Positions 37,072 to 47,347 of a DNA stretch of 64,000 bases are shown piece after piece; position 1 is the first letter of the stretch, and the number at the start of each line of letters is the position of its first letter. The position numbers were made by a program, and so were the translations under genes. The notes below the pieces were generated by a model. The model did not search any database. It had not been told where the DNA came from and saw only the letters and a list, made by a program, of their open reading frames with translations. Source of the DNA: Agarophyton chilense (lineage: Eukaryota; Rhodophyta; Florideophyceae; Gracilariales; Gracilariaceae); NCBI GenBank assembly GCA_030374765.1, contig JARGXX010000027.1, positions 496,001 through 560,000 of the forward strand. The letters run 5' to 3'.

Positions 37072-40000
37072 GCGGACACGGAATCCAACGGTACGTTCGT
37101 GCTCGACAGTGGCGCCAACCCCTCTCACGTCAAGCAACCATCATCCTCAATGCAACCACTTCAGACACCAATCCTTACCGAAACTGCTACCGACAAAAAG
37201 ACCCCATGCACCCACAGTGGCCAGCTCCACCTCCGCACCAACAGGAATAACCGCATAACCACACACGCGGTGGCAAACCGCAACTTACGTCACAACCTCC
37301 TATCCGTTCACGACCTCACCAACACATACGAGTTAGTCTCCTTCACAGCCAACCAAAGATATATAATCAACACGAAGACACAACCAGGAACACTAATGGC
37401 TACAGCCCCATGGAAGGAATCTCAGTACCAACTTAGCGGGAAAATCATAGATGCCAACACTGCGCACACCGCACGCACCATCCCACGTAAAACCAAAACG
37501 TCCACTAAAAGCCGCACACGCAAACCCAAAACCAAACGCCAAAAAACCAGAAGCCTAGCGCCAGCATCCAAACCAACACCACCGTCCAGCACACTCCCCA
37601 TCACACATTCAAAGAAGAACACCGTCCACATAAAAGACCTCAAAACACTGACGAACCCAACCACCCCAATACAGCAATCCAACATTCAACACATCACCCA
37701 CCAATGGCACATAAAGATGAATCATGCTCATCCCAAAAAACTGGCCCTCACAGGAGCACAACGACTAGTCCTACAAATGCCGACAACGTTATCACCAAAC
37801 ACACCTATCTCATGCTCAGCATGCCACGGAGCTAAACTCAATCCAGCCCCACACAGAAAAACCGAACACCATTACCCCACCGGAGCCTACGTGAGCACCG
37901 ACACATGCGGACCAATTACACCCACTTCCCGGCATGGGAACAACCATATGCTTCTCATAGTGTGCGCAACAAGCTAATTCCTATTCGGCCATTTCATCGC
38001 GGATCGAAGAGACATACCCAACCACATCAACGCCACACTACACCACATTCGCCATAAAATGCAACACCCGCTCTCGGACATACTTAGCGACAATGCAAAA
38101 GAATACACATCTACAACCATGCAGGATATCTACGCCAGACACGGCCTTCAGCACCACATTCGCACCCCACACCAACCACAGGAAAACGGAATAGCAGAAC
38201 GGCTCAATAGAACCATCATGGAATCAGTACGAGCAATCATCGCCACTTCAGGCCTCGACGACACATATTGGGAAGACGCAGCAAGGGACACCATCTTCAA
38301 ATACAATCTGCTACATCATTCAACAACAAACACCTCGCCATACCAACTCTGGTACAGACAAAAACCTCAACTCAAACGCATCTACACCTTCGGCGAACTC
38401 GGAACAATCCCCATCTACGCACCAAAGAAAAAACTCGAGCAAAGAGCCGACCCCGCACGGTACATGTACGCCATATCACTCAACCATGTCATCGTACTTA
38501 ATCTATGCACCACAAACTACCAGCAAGTTCGAGCAACCGACTTCCATTCATATCACAAAAACAAGGACCCCACCAGCACCACAACCACAGCCTTCAAAAC
38601 CAAAGCCACCTACAACCAGCCCACACCAAACACCATAACACTTTCCACACCCCCTCCCGCCACTGTCCAACAAGCAAGAAAATACCCCGATGCGACAAAG
38701 TGGAAAACAGCGCACGACCCAGAGCTAAATAACCTTGATACCCACAACAGCATACGATGGCTACCACCAGATTTCTCCCCTCCGCCAGAATCCATCATCC
38801 CATTGATGATAATATATCGGTATAAGCGCTCAGACGAAGGACAAATTATCCAACGCAAAGCCCGTTGCAACCCCAGAGGAGACCTCATGAAACCAGGCCT
38901 ACATTTCAACCCCAAACACACCACCACGTACACCGCCGACAGAACCACACAGAGAATGCTTCTCGCACTCCACGCCACAATGAATCTACCTCTGGAGCAT
39001 TTCGACATCAAATCCGCATATCTGCATGAGCAGTACCAACACGACAGACCGGTCTATGTCAAGCAAATGCCCAGCTTCGACGGAACGTATCGACATAACA
39101 GCAGGTACGGCAAACTACACGGCAACCTTTACGGCTCACCCCCTGCAGCCTACTATTACAACCACGGTCTACATAAATTTCTCACCGCACTGGGATTCAC
39201 AAGCTCCGAACACGACCCTTGTCTCTATATACTCCGCAGCAAAACTGGATACCTCGTAGTCAGCACCACGATCGATGACTTCCTGGTACTCGCGTCACAC
39301 CAACCACTAATAGACTCCCTCTATCGACAAATGCTACAGAAATACAAGATCAAACGCCTCGGAACACCCAACTGCTTCCTCAACTGGACGATTACCCGAT
39401 CACCCAACGGCAACGTTCATCTGTGACAACCAGACGCGATAGATTCCATACTGCAACAAACACAAATGCAAGACTGCAACTCCACCCATACCCCGTATAA
39501 CAACGTCAAGGCATTAGATCAACAACCACCCACGAAACCGCTAACCGCCAAAGAATCCACTAGGTACCGCCACATCCTCGGCAAAATACGCTATGTCACA
39601 GACAGCACGCGACCCGACATAGCGTACGCAACTAACCGACTGGCACAACACATGTCAAAACCGCAGCACCACCACCAGAAAGCACTCAAAACCCTTTTAC
39701 GTTACCTGAAAGGTACTGGCACACACGGGCTCTGCTTCTCCTCTTCGCAACACAAACCCTCCAACACAACCAAACCCGCTCCGCTTCTACAGCGATGCCA
39801 ACTTCGCCAACGCAAAGGACCGCCAATCAATCACCGGAACCATCCACAACATCCATGGCACACCCATCTCTTGGGCCTCACGGAAACATAACGTAGTCGC
39901 GCTGTCTACAACGGAAGCAGATTACAAAGCAGCCACAGACGCAACGCGGCACACCATTTGGATATCAAAACTTCTACAATCAGCAAACCAACCACCACTC

Positions 40001-40291
40001 AACCCAATTCCGCACTGCATAGACAATAGCTCCGCCGTACTTATAGCCGAAAACCAGGCACCCACAAAGCAAAGGAAATATATCGACATCAGACATCATT
40101 ATATACAACACCACGTCGCCAACCAACACATTCGCGTACAACGTATCCCCGCAACAGAAATGACAGCGGACATACTCACGAAGCCCCTACACCAAGACCG
40201 ATTCAAACTTCTCCGACATCGTCTTCGAGTCACACCGCGTCCAGATACAAAATGCGACACAGCCACCGGGGACTGTCAAACAACATCTTAA
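37072..40291 (+). pseudogene. Copia Pol (protease, integrase, RT, RNase H), broken
   Basis: Domains in order: aspartic protease with VLDSGANPSHV near 37099; GAG-pre-integrase with WHIKMNHAHPKKL and CSACHGAK near 37700-37850; integrase core with STDTCGP, LSDNAKEY and HQPQENGIAERLNR; RT from about 38800 with FDIKSAYLHEQ and TTIDDFLVLA, where the usual YVDD is IDD; RNase H with DSTRPDIAYATNRLAQHMSK, then after a frameshift near 39770 SDANFANA, LSTTEADYKA and IDNSSAV, ending with the TADILTKPL block. The TAA at 37975 lies inside the integrase core and the TGA at 39424 between RT and RNase H. These make it non-functional unless suppressed. Confidence 0.88.
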
Positions 40292-40314
40292 CACATTGCT
40301 GTATCGCATTTTGA
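40247..40314 (+). other. Inverted repeat around the polypurine tract
   Basis: Arms 40247-40263 and 40298-40314 pair at 15 of 17 positions (ACAAAATGCGACACAGC against GCTGTATCGCATTTTGA), with the polypurine tract and putative LTR start in the loop. Confidence 0.6.
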
Positions 40315-40316
40315 AA

Positions 40317-40406
40317 TGTCAAACAGCATTACAGCCACAACAGTACTTCAGCAGTAGACGACGACGAGATCAAAGTAAAGAGAACGGTCAGTGCCTTCCA
40401 CTCACA
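40317..40406 (+). repeat. 3' LTR of the Copia element (90 bp, possibly 133 bp)
   Basis: It matches the 5' LTR over 90 bp. However, the purine tract CCGGGGAC with a TGTCAAACAACAT start lies 43 bp further upstream, at 40274, the usual position of a 3' LTR start, and TGTCAAACA occurs at both 40274 and 40317. The original LTR may have been 133 bp, with the 5' copy shortened by deletion between these short repeats. Confidence 0.75.
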
Positions 40407-40647
40407 ATTCCAACATCATCCCTGCAATTCTTTTTCCTTCGTATTTTTCGAATTCCTCAAATAAATTAATGTTTCCACGGAACTGCACAAACACCCGCCC
40501 TTCCACTCCGCCTCGCTGTGCTTTCCACGGCACATGTCGAAGCGTGCTTTGCGCGCATCATTGCATGTTTGGGCTTGCTTCACTGCACAAGTTTAGTCTG
40601 GTTCCCACGTTCTCGAGCGTCCCAACGCCCCCGCAGTCGTCCTCGCC

Positions 40648-42030
40648 ATGTCCTTATCGCCTGTTACCGTCTCCGTCAAGTGGAAAAAGCAGACTTTCTC
40701 AGATGTCCAGATCGACACTGACGAGCCTCCACAGGTCTTCAAATCTCAGCTCTGGACTCTCACCGGGGTGCCGCCCGATCGCCAGACCGTTCTCGGCTTC
40801 AAGGGAGGAAAGCTGAAAGATGACGCTGATTGGGCCTCCATTGGCTTGAAGCAGAGTATGAAGCTCATGTTGCTCGGCACCCCCGATGAATCTCGTCTGG
40901 CTCCACCTCCCGACATGCCTACAGTGCATGATGATCTTGATGCCGATCCTGCCAACCAAAATTACCAGCCTTTGGTCGTAGGACCACCTGGTCTAGCCAA
41001 CCTTGGCAACACGTGCTATATGAACGCAACTATTCAGTGCCTCAACGCCATTCCGCCGTTGGTCAATTCGGTCACTTCCTATAGTGGTCGTACCGATGCA
41101 ATGAACCCCGCGGAGAAGCTTACTGCTGGTCTGCGCGATGTCTTCTCTCGCCTCAAATCAACAAACATTCCCAGTGTTAACCCTCTCTCTTTCTTGGCTA
41201 TTTTGCGACAAGTGAATCCGCAATTTGCCGAGCGCAGCAACAGAGGCATTTTCATGCAACAAGACGCAGAGGAGTGTTGGGGTGAAATTCTCTCCCACTT
41301 GTCGTCGTCCCTTAAATTGGGCGACTCACAGAATCAGATTGATAATCTTCTTGCCATCAAAATGCGTGGGGAAGACACATGTGATGAATCCGATGAACGC
41401 ATTGAGAGACAAGAAACTGTGCGAACACTTAAATGTCATATATCGAAGAATGTTAGCCATCTCTCCCAAGGTATCAAGGAGGGACTTGAGGAAAAGATCG
41501 AGAAGCGGAGTGAAGCCTTGCAACGATCCGTTCAATGGACACGGAAGAACCGCATCAACAGTTTACCTCCTTTCCTCGTAGTTCAGTTCGTCAGATTCTT
41601 TTGGAAGCCGACCGAACGTGTAAAGGCAAAGATTCTCCGAAACGTATCATTCCCGCTAGTTCTTGATGTCTACGACTATTGCACAACAGAACTTCAGCAA
41701 AAAATCAGTGTCAAGCGCGATGAGCTTCTTGCGAATCAATCCCCGCCTGGAACCAGTGACACCGATTCAGCTACTGAAACTGCTGCTGATCAAGAAATCA
41801 CTTCCGAAACCGGAAACTATGAACTATGTGCGGTACTAACTCATCAAGGGCGGGCAGCTGACGCCGGGCACTACGTCGCCTGGGTAAAGGATGCAGGATC
41901 AAAGTGGTACAAGTTTGACGACGACAGGGTTTCAATTCAAACGGAAGAAGATGTCAAGAAGCTTTCCGGAGGGGGTGATTGGCATATGGCATACATGTGT
42001 CTTTACAGAGCAAAGAATGTTGCACAATAG
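40648..42030 (+). CDS. USP14: Ubiquitin-specific protease 14 / Ubp6 (proteasome-associated deubiquitinase)
   Basis: A 460-residue cysteine protease that trims ubiquitin from substrates at the 26S proteasome. Residues 6-77 form the ubiquitin-like domain that docks to the proteasome (VSVKWKKQTFSDVQID, VLGFKGGKL). The USP core starts at GLANLGNTCYMNATIQCL with catalytic Cys123; then come QQDAEECWGEIL, FLVVQFVRFFWK, the catalytic His408 in AGHYVAWV and the Asp in KFDDDRVS (424-426), followed by GGGDWHMAY. Length and domain order match human USP14 and yeast Ubp6. It is a single exon; the ATG at 40648 opens the ubiquitin-like domain. It converges on the methyltransferase gene with 31 bp between stops. 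Its upstream region is bounded by the Copia insertion, which ends 241 bp before the start. Confidence 0.93.
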   Translation: MSLSPVTVSVKWKKQTFSDVQIDTDEPPQVFKSQLWTLTGVPPDRQTVLGFKGGKLKDDADWASIGLKQSMKLMLLGTPDESRLAPPPDMPTVHDDLDADPANQNYQPLVVGPPGLANLGNTCYMNATIQCLNAIPPLVNSVTSYSGRTDAMNPAEKLTAGLRDVFSRLKSTNIPSVNPLSFLAILRQVNPQFAERSNRGIFMQQDAEECWGEILSHLSSSLKLGDSQNQIDNLLAIKMRGEDTCDESDERIERQETVRTLKCHISKNVSHLSQGIKEGLEEKIEKRSEALQRSVQWTRKNRINSLPPFLVVQFVRFFWKPTERVKAKILRNVSFPLVLDVYDYCTTELQQKISVKRDELLANQSPPGTSDTDSATETAADQEITSETGNYELCAVLTHQGRAADAGHYVAWVKDAGSKWYKFDDDRVSIQTEEDVKKLSGGGDWHMAYMCLYRAKNVAQ

Positions 42031-42061
42031 AGCAAACGCAAACTCATGTCGTCCAATAAAA

Positions 42062-43003
42062 CTAAACACTCTTCAGAGCCACAAATCTAACCACAGGGCG
42101 CCCGTCTTGTAAAGAGCATTCTTCGTCCCTGATAATTGTGAAGTTCCTCGCTGGGCTGAACACCTCCCGAAGTTCGCCTCGGCGTAGCATTTGAGAAGGC
42201 TTTGCGGGGGACCCAAACCGTTCACATCCAGTCAGAAAATGCTCGTAAATTACTAGCCCACCGGATCGTACTCCCTCATGCAGAAGCTCCAGAACGCCTC
42301 GACGCAGAAAACGAACTACAATCAGCAGCCCAGCAGCATGCCTTCGCAGGAAATCGCGATCTTCAGCGAGGTTGGCCCCGAAAGTGCGTGTCATGGTGAT
42401 GACTTTCCCGTTAGCGCGAGGACTTGGTAAGAGCGAGTGGTATTGGTTTCTCAAGCAGAGCTTGCTCGCCTTGTCTGTCAATTTAGAATCTCGGTCAACT
42501 GCTGTCACAAAGAACCCTGCAAAGGCCAGGAAAGTTGCATCACGCCCACTTCCACAACCAATATCGAGAGCTGTACGCATAGAATGTGCATGCAGTCGAG
42601 GTAATTCTTCAATCAGAATTGTGGCCGGAGACCACAGGGCCCGACTGGGACCTTGCGCTCGAGGGAGACTGCTTATGTCCTCCTCGTTTAATAAAATCGG
42701 GCAAGGAAAGCCTCTTCTTTCCAGTTTCTTTGAAACGACAGAACTATTATCCGGATCCCCAAAAACTGCGATGCGAGACTGACCAGAGACTGCCGGAAGC
42801 TCATGCAGCCTGGAATCTATACTCTCTTCTCCAGAGAAAGGAAAGCTTGATGCATGAGCCACGTGCGTTTTTTCAAAGTCCAGCTTACGGCGAATGTCGA
42901 TAAAGGGTGGTTTCATATGCACTGGGAGAAGAATGAATGCCGACAGCCATTGTGACTTACTCAAAGCAGGGACTTCAGGATTGTGAGAGCTCGGAAAGCC
43001 CAT
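42062..43003 (-). CDS. Rhodanese-like / SAM-dependent methyltransferase fusion
   Basis: About 313 residues. The C-terminal half is a class I SAM methyltransferase: motif I ALDIGCGSGRDATFLA, then VTAVDRD (motif II acidic residue), and late motifs GGLVIYEHFLTG and CERFGSPAKPSQML, resembling the TehB-like group. The N-terminal half (IDIRRKLDFEKTHVAHASSF, then SRIAVFGD and VSKKLERRGF) follows a rhodanese fold, but the active-site cysteine loop is replaced by GDPDN, so it is probably non-catalytic. The substrate cannot be inferred. The first ATG of the frame is at 43003; an upstream exon cannot be excluded, and a GTAAGT lies early in the frame. Tail-to-tail with USP14. Confidence 0.75.
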   Translation of the reverse strand: MGFPSSHNPEVPALSKSQWLSAFILLPVHMKPPFIDIRRKLDFEKTHVAHASSFPFSGEESIDSRLHELPAVSGQSRIAVFGDPDNSSVVSKKLERRGFPCPILLNEEDISSLPRAQGPSRALWSPATILIEELPRLHAHSMRTALDIGCGSGRDATFLAFAGFFVTAVDRDSKLTDKASKLCLRNQYHSLLPSPRANGKVITMTRTFGANLAEDRDFLRRHAAGLLIVVRFLRRGVLELLHEGVRSGGLVIYEHFLTGCERFGSPAKPSQMLRRGELREVFSPARNFTIIRDEECSLQDGRPVVRFVALKSV

Positions 43004-43836
43004 GAGATATACCAAGCGAGGGAGGGAAAACCCGGATGTTGAGTAGGGTTACTCTATTGACTAATGCGCTTCCCGCAAGAATGATCCATGACGGTCTCTG
43101 CTGCAAAGCTTCTGATGACACGTGCTTTGAGCTTAGTCTTAAAGAATCCGAAACACTTTGGATTTGTGTTTCCACCGGAAATTCTCAGAAGGGTAGAAGG
43201 AAGAGGTGAAAGTCAATCCTGCGTTAGGTGAAGAAAGCTGTTCGAGAGGGGAACGCGTGATCAGCGGTGACCAGCGAGCGAACAAACACCGCAATTTACT
43301 AGTTGAGAGGATCGTTCCTAAGCATATATTGTATTTCTTTATTTTCATCGCTTGTGATTCCATCCCTCCAAAGCAATCTGAAGTCAACTACTTGGTGGTA
43401 CATTAATAGCACATGACATGAAACTGGCCGGACGTGTTCACACGCTTTCCGCTCACAGATTCGTTGCTGATGTGCGGATCATTTGAAACTCCTCTAGAGA
43501 GGGCGACGTTGTTGTCTGTGAGATTTTGGACAGATAATATTAAAGAGCACCCCGCAGCCCTTTGTTCAAATTAGCGGTTGTCGTTGTTTTGCACATGCTC
43601 GGCCAGCCACGGTAAGGTGAAGTCGACAACATTGTCTACGGCTGCGCGAAGTGTCTCGTGAACAATGAACGCACCGAAGGTATCACTGTGAACCAGTCTT
43701 TGGCAAGTTCGGTTACACAACGTGAACCAGTACCTTTGTTTCCTACCTGAACACGCAGTCTGAATTTGTGGGCCCTGCAGAGAACGCTGGTGGCCGAGTC
43801 TATTGCAAAACTGTACCCCTTCGCTGAGCAGTCTGA
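43004..43836. other. Intergenic region between two divergently transcribed genes
   Basis: It lies between the starts of the methyltransferase (minus) and PAP2 (plus) genes, so it should hold both promoters. Open frames here are short and without domains. No TATA box stands out. Confidence 0.5.
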
Positions 43837-44617
43837 ATGGCCTTCGTTCTTACTACCCATCTCCCTCATTTGCTTCGCCCTGTTAGTATTCAACGAGATT
43901 GCAAACGCCCGCTTACCATGAGCACCAACCGAACGCCGCTGAACAAGGTTCTTGCTGATGTTACCAAATATACTGTTTCTGTCGCGGTGGGCAGTTTGGT
44001 TCTCTACAACCATGACGCACCAACTATCTTCTATATCATGGCCGCTGTACTCAATTCAGCCGCTGGGAAAGTGTTGAAACTTCTAATAAAGCAACCAAGG
44101 CCTGATGGTGCACAAAGGGGGGATCCTGGTATGCCATCGTCCCATGCGACTTCTTTGTCATTCTTATCGCTGGCATTCCTCGGATATATCGCGTTATACT
44201 TCGACTCTGTTGCAAAAACTGTGGGTGCTGGGGTTATGGTTATAATGTCGGTTCTGGCTTCATCTTGGCGCGTTTCAGCTGGATACCACACTGTCCCGCA
44301 AGTTGTCGCAGGGTGGATTGTCGGTTCGATCAATGTGGCAGTATACATTACGTTGCTTCCCAAGATTTTACCTCGCCTTGACCTTCTGATGGAGGGAAAG
44401 GCTTTGTTCGTCACAACTGTGATACTGATGGTAAGTTCTTCCCCTTGCATGTATTAAGGTGAGACTGTGTGGCATCAGAGTTTTTGGCTGACATCATTTC
44501 GAAATATACAAATTTCCTCAGGCAGCCTTCGTGGTTATCGTGGGCCCAGATCTTATTCCTTTTGTTCGTCGCTTTTCAAGAGCGACGCGGCGGTATCGCG
44601 ACCCATCATCTCAATAG
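43837..44617 (+). CDS. PAP2-family phosphatase (plastid LPP-epsilon / dolichyldiphosphatase-like), one intron
   Basis: Exon 1 is 43837-44430 and exon 2 is 44522-44617, together 229 residues. The three PAP2 signatures are K81-x6-R88P89 (KLLIKQPRP), PSSH (100-103) and R145-x5-H151 (WRVSAGYHTVPQVVAG). The third motif ends in Gln instead of Asp, as in dolichyldiphosphatase and plastid LPP-epsilon. It is a multi-pass membrane protein hydrolysing a lipid phosphate or diphosphate. The unspliced frame would end in an unlikely VSSSPCMY tail; splicing adds AAFVVIVGPDLIPF, a final hydrophobic segment. Translation may instead start at 43918 (MSTNRTPLNK). It is followed in the same direction by the DoxX-like gene. 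Confidence 0.82.
44431..44521 (+). other. Intron of the PAP2 gene (91 bp)
   Basis: It starts GTAAGT and ends TTTCCTCAG, and falls between codons. Removal keeps the frame open for 31 more codons to a TAG at 44615-44617. Confidence 0.8.
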
Positions 44618-44784
44618 ACTCGGTCGTAGGAAAGTGAAAGCTTTTCTCGCCCGGTAGTGGATCGCAATATACTCCAATTGTTACAGTTGTACTCTTCGGA
44701 AACGAAACGATCATCGCCGAAAGCTACAAGTGAAATAGACACCCGGTCTGTTCGGCAGTTGGCTCTGCTTTGTTCTCCTGCATC

Positions 44785-45348
44785 ATGTCCTCAAAACGAC
44801 TGACGCCTGAATTTGCTCCTGGAATGACTGCATCTGCAGAGTACTTCATCAACGCTTTAGCCCCTCACAAAGGAGCAATATATCTTCTTCCTTTCTTGTT
44901 TTTCTCGTTAGAATCTCTAATCGCTGTCATCTGTTCACAAATATATGGAGATTCAGACTGGCTGCTCAAGTTTAGCTTTTCACAGCTTCTTGCGATAAAT
45001 ACGGTATTCGCCGGTATTCTGCATTTTCACAAGCCGCTTTACGAGTTCTATACTTCAATGATATTCGTTCCGTTTAAAGACTTTTGGTTATACTCGACGG
45101 GGGTTGTTCTGATTATCGGCGGACTTGGGCTTCTCATGGCCAAAACCCAAATTGTCGCCGCATACGCTTTAATTGGTGTATTGATCGTCATGTTTCCTGG
45201 AAACGTCGCATGTGTATTTCTCAAGAGGCCTCGGGCAATGGTATGCAATGGGTCGCTGACAGGTGCTGTTTTACGTTTACCCATACAGTTTCTATTCATT
45301 GCTTGGGCAAAGTGGTTCACGTCCTCACCTCTCCCATCTCCGTTCTAA
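44785..45348 (+). CDS. DoxX-like integral membrane protein
   Basis: A 187-residue protein with four hydrophobic segments, approximately residues 30-52, 65-80, 97-115 and 120-138, and a closing amphipathic stretch, LRLPIQFLFIAWAKWFT. The last block, preceded by MFPGNVACVFLKRP, resembles the DoxX/DoxD-like family end (FP-N... LRLP-Q...IAWA). DoxX relatives are small membrane proteins of mostly unknown role; no catalytic residue can be named. The ATG at 44785 is the first in frame. It lies 167 bp after the PAP2 gene and ends 41 bp before the end of the opposing PLP enzyme gene. Confidence 0.65.
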   Translation: MSSKRLTPEFAPGMTASAEYFINALAPHKGAIYLLPFLFFSLESLIAVICSQIYGDSDWLLKFSFSQLLAINTVFAGILHFHKPLYEFYTSMIFVPFKDFWLYSTGVVLIIGGLGLLMAKTQIVAAYALIGVLIVMFPGNVACVFLKRPRAMVCNGSLTGAVLRLPIQFLFIAWAKWFTSSPLPSPF

Positions 45349-45389
45349 AGCAGCAAAAACAGACTGGACCACGAATCGTATGTCTTATC

Positions 45390-46517
45390 CTATCCGGGTG
45401 TGCCCATTGTTACCTTAAGAATTGTATCAACGCTTACATTCCCGCCACAGGCTATTACAACGGATGCGACGCAATCATTCGCGTCTCGCCATTTGGAGTC
45501 TCGTCGCATACCTGCGACAGCCACGCCAGCTGAGCCTTCTACCAGCTTGTGCTCGAACGCAAGAACGTCGCGCATCGCAAGTCTGATTTCTTCTTCAGAC
45601 ACAATAGCCCATGCATCAACCAAGTGAGAGCAAGCCTCGAACGTGATTGCATTTTGCTCTATTTGACCGGCACTTCCATCTGAGAGCGTTTCCTTGCAGG
45701 GAACCGCACATATTCGGCCGGTCTTCATACATTCAAACATCACCGGAGAATTCTGAGGCAGACAGCCCACAACGCGCCATTGCCCGGGCTGATTCGCTTT
45801 CAAAACGGCTGAAACACCTGCAACAAGCCCCCCTCCACCAATGGTGACGTAGCAACATTTTTTACGGCCTGCATATAACGGGTATGACATCCTTAAGTAT
45901 TCCAAGATCTCGAACCCTATAGTCCCTTGACCTGCTATGACGAGCTCATCATTATATGGCGACACATAAACTGCTTCACGTTGTTTGGCGAAATTAGAGG
46001 CTGCTAGTTCAGCTTCGAGACAGTCCTTCCCTGTAAGTTGAATCTCGCATTTGCCTCCCTCCGCGAAGCGTTGCAGGGCACTAAGTTTGTTTTGTGAAAC
46101 ATTCTGTGGTAGAAACATTGTCCCTTCCAAGGCGAGCAGATTTATGGCGTGTACCACTGCCAAGGCGTGATTTCCTGTTGAGGCCGCCACGATATGCTTC
46201 GCCCCAGCGTTTTGTACGCGGTTAATTGCTCCTCGTACCTTGAATGAGTTGGTGACTTGTTCGCTCTCGAGCTTGACAAACACCGATGAGCCGAGAGAGT
46301 AAGAGCGTAGCATCGGAGTCCAGAGGACAGCGCCGGGGTTTCGCCTCCGGTGGTTCTGCAACGTCCGTTGAGCTGTGGTGCATAATGCAGCGAAATGTTG
46401 CGCACAGCTAAGCTGGCCATTCCACGAGAGTGTTGCTCTAAACGCTGACGTTGCACCTCCCTTGGGATCTTCTTCGAAAAGAGAAAAGACTCCAGTTTCA
46501 GGCGGCTGGCCAAACAT
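45390..46517 (-). CDS. Threonine-dehydratase-like PLP enzyme (fold type II serine/threonine ammonia-lyase)
   Basis: A 375-residue pyridoxal-phosphate enzyme. Lys93 in NSFKVRGA is the PLP Schiff-base lysine; ASTGNHALAV (112-121) contacts substrate and cofactor; GGGGLVAG (227-234) is the phosphate-binding loop; IACGGNVS (355-362) closes the ring site. It lacks the C-terminal ACT-like regulatory domains of biosynthetic IlvA, so it is more like catabolic threonine/serine dehydratase or hydroxyaspartate ammonia-lyase. These enzymes deaminate Ser, Thr or 3-hydroxyaspartate to a 2-oxo acid. The first 50 residues lack homology and could be a targeting extension or include upstream non-coding sequence. 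Convergent with the DoxX-like gene. Confidence 0.85.
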   Translation of the reverse strand: MFGQPPETGVFSLFEEDPKGGATSAFRATLSWNGQLSCAQHFAALCTTAQRTLQNHRRRNPGAVLWTPMLRSYSLGSSVFVKLESEQVTNSFKVRGAINRVQNAGAKHIVAASTGNHALAVVHAINLLALEGTMFLPQNVSQNKLSALQRFAEGGKCEIQLTGKDCLEAELAASNFAKQREAVYVSPYNDELVIAGQGTIGFEILEYLRMSYPLYAGRKKCCYVTIGGGGLVAGVSAVLKANQPGQWRVVGCLPQNSPVMFECMKTGRICAVPCKETLSDGSAGQIEQNAITFEACSHLVDAWAIVSEEEIRLAMRDVLAFEHKLVEGSAGVAVAGMRRDSKWRDANDCVASVVIACGGNVSVDTILKVTMGTPG

Positions 46518-47347
46518 GGTTGCAGGTCGATGTTCGGATATGGCTTTTGAACCGTCTTATGGAGCCGATTGGCAAGCCAGGCAATAAGTCTAGATAATGA
46601 GCTGTCTAAGGGGGCACGGTACTCATTTGAGTTAGGTGTCTGCGCTCTCCCTTGTTTGATGGATCAAAATCAAGTCGCGCAGAACTAGTGGATGACCGGG
46701 CTTGAATCAACAACCCCAGTGCCCAGATTTAAGAGGTTTTCGTCACCGTGAGGTGTCCCCTTACTCGCGCCCACCTCTCGCATCGCTTGTGTACAACCTA
46801 CTGAATTTGTTGCATTCTCTCGTTCCGGAGTGGCATTTTGCCTAAAAAGAAAACCGATTGCATCGTCTTTCCTGCTCACGTCAACGAACACGTTTCTTCG
46901 CTACAGTAATTTAAACCCCGCGAATATTTTCGCAGCCTTGTTCCCGCCTTCATTTTTTTTGGCTTCTCGTGCTGTTCCATGCGGCGAACGACTCCGCTTA
47001 TCTATGTTCGCTTATGTTAGATACTGTGGACTTCATATCCCGTGTGCGTATGAATGGAAAATTTTTTGGGTTAATCACCTACTCCCCTACACGTATCGCT
47101 CATACCCTTAGTATCCTTAGCGAGAGGCGTAAGGAAGCCAGCCAGCAGAAAGGTATTTACTGGTAGAGCGTTCCCCTTGACACTAATTCCTTTCGTTGTC
47201 TTTTGTTCATTACCTTATTATTACCATACACTGCAACAACTGCAGGAGTCGCTTGAAAGACCTAATCCGCTCCAGTTGATCGCCGCGCCAGTTTTTTCTT
47301 CTCCATTCTTGCGACTATCGCGCACTGTCGCCCCTCCTCGTCGGTAA
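46518..47347. other. Intergenic region between divergent genes
   Basis: 830 bp between the starts of the PLP enzyme and Alba genes; it should contain both promoters. No supported coding sequence. Confidence 0.5.

Larger units (their letters stand above)
35785..40411 (+). mobile_element. Copia retrotransposon, structurally complete but pol-defective
   Basis: The element runs 35790-40406 (4,617 bp) between two 90-bp LTRs and is flanked by a perfect ATTCC duplication (35785-35789 and 40407-40411). The internal order is PBS, gag, protease, integrase, RT, RNase H, which defines Copia. Gag is open; pol has an in-frame TAA at 37975-37977, an in-frame TGA at 39424-39426 and a frameshift near 39770. 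The two LTRs differ at few positions (TGTCGAAC/TGTCAAAC; CTTAAGC/CTTCAGC), so insertion is fairly recent but not new. Confidence 0.92.

Noticed and set aside
42031..42061. Intron or fusion between USP14 and the methyltransferase gene
   Set aside because: The genes are on opposite strands with separate stops; the 31-bp gap is only a tail-to-tail spacer.
42940..42985. A 39-bp GT-AG intron early in the methyltransferase gene
   Set aside because: Too short compared with the 91- and 103-bp introns seen here, and the frame is open without splicing.
45084..45533. Plus-strand 149-codon frame over the DoxX-like gene
   Set aside because: Overlaps the DoxX-like gene in another frame and has no domain or ATG-led homology.
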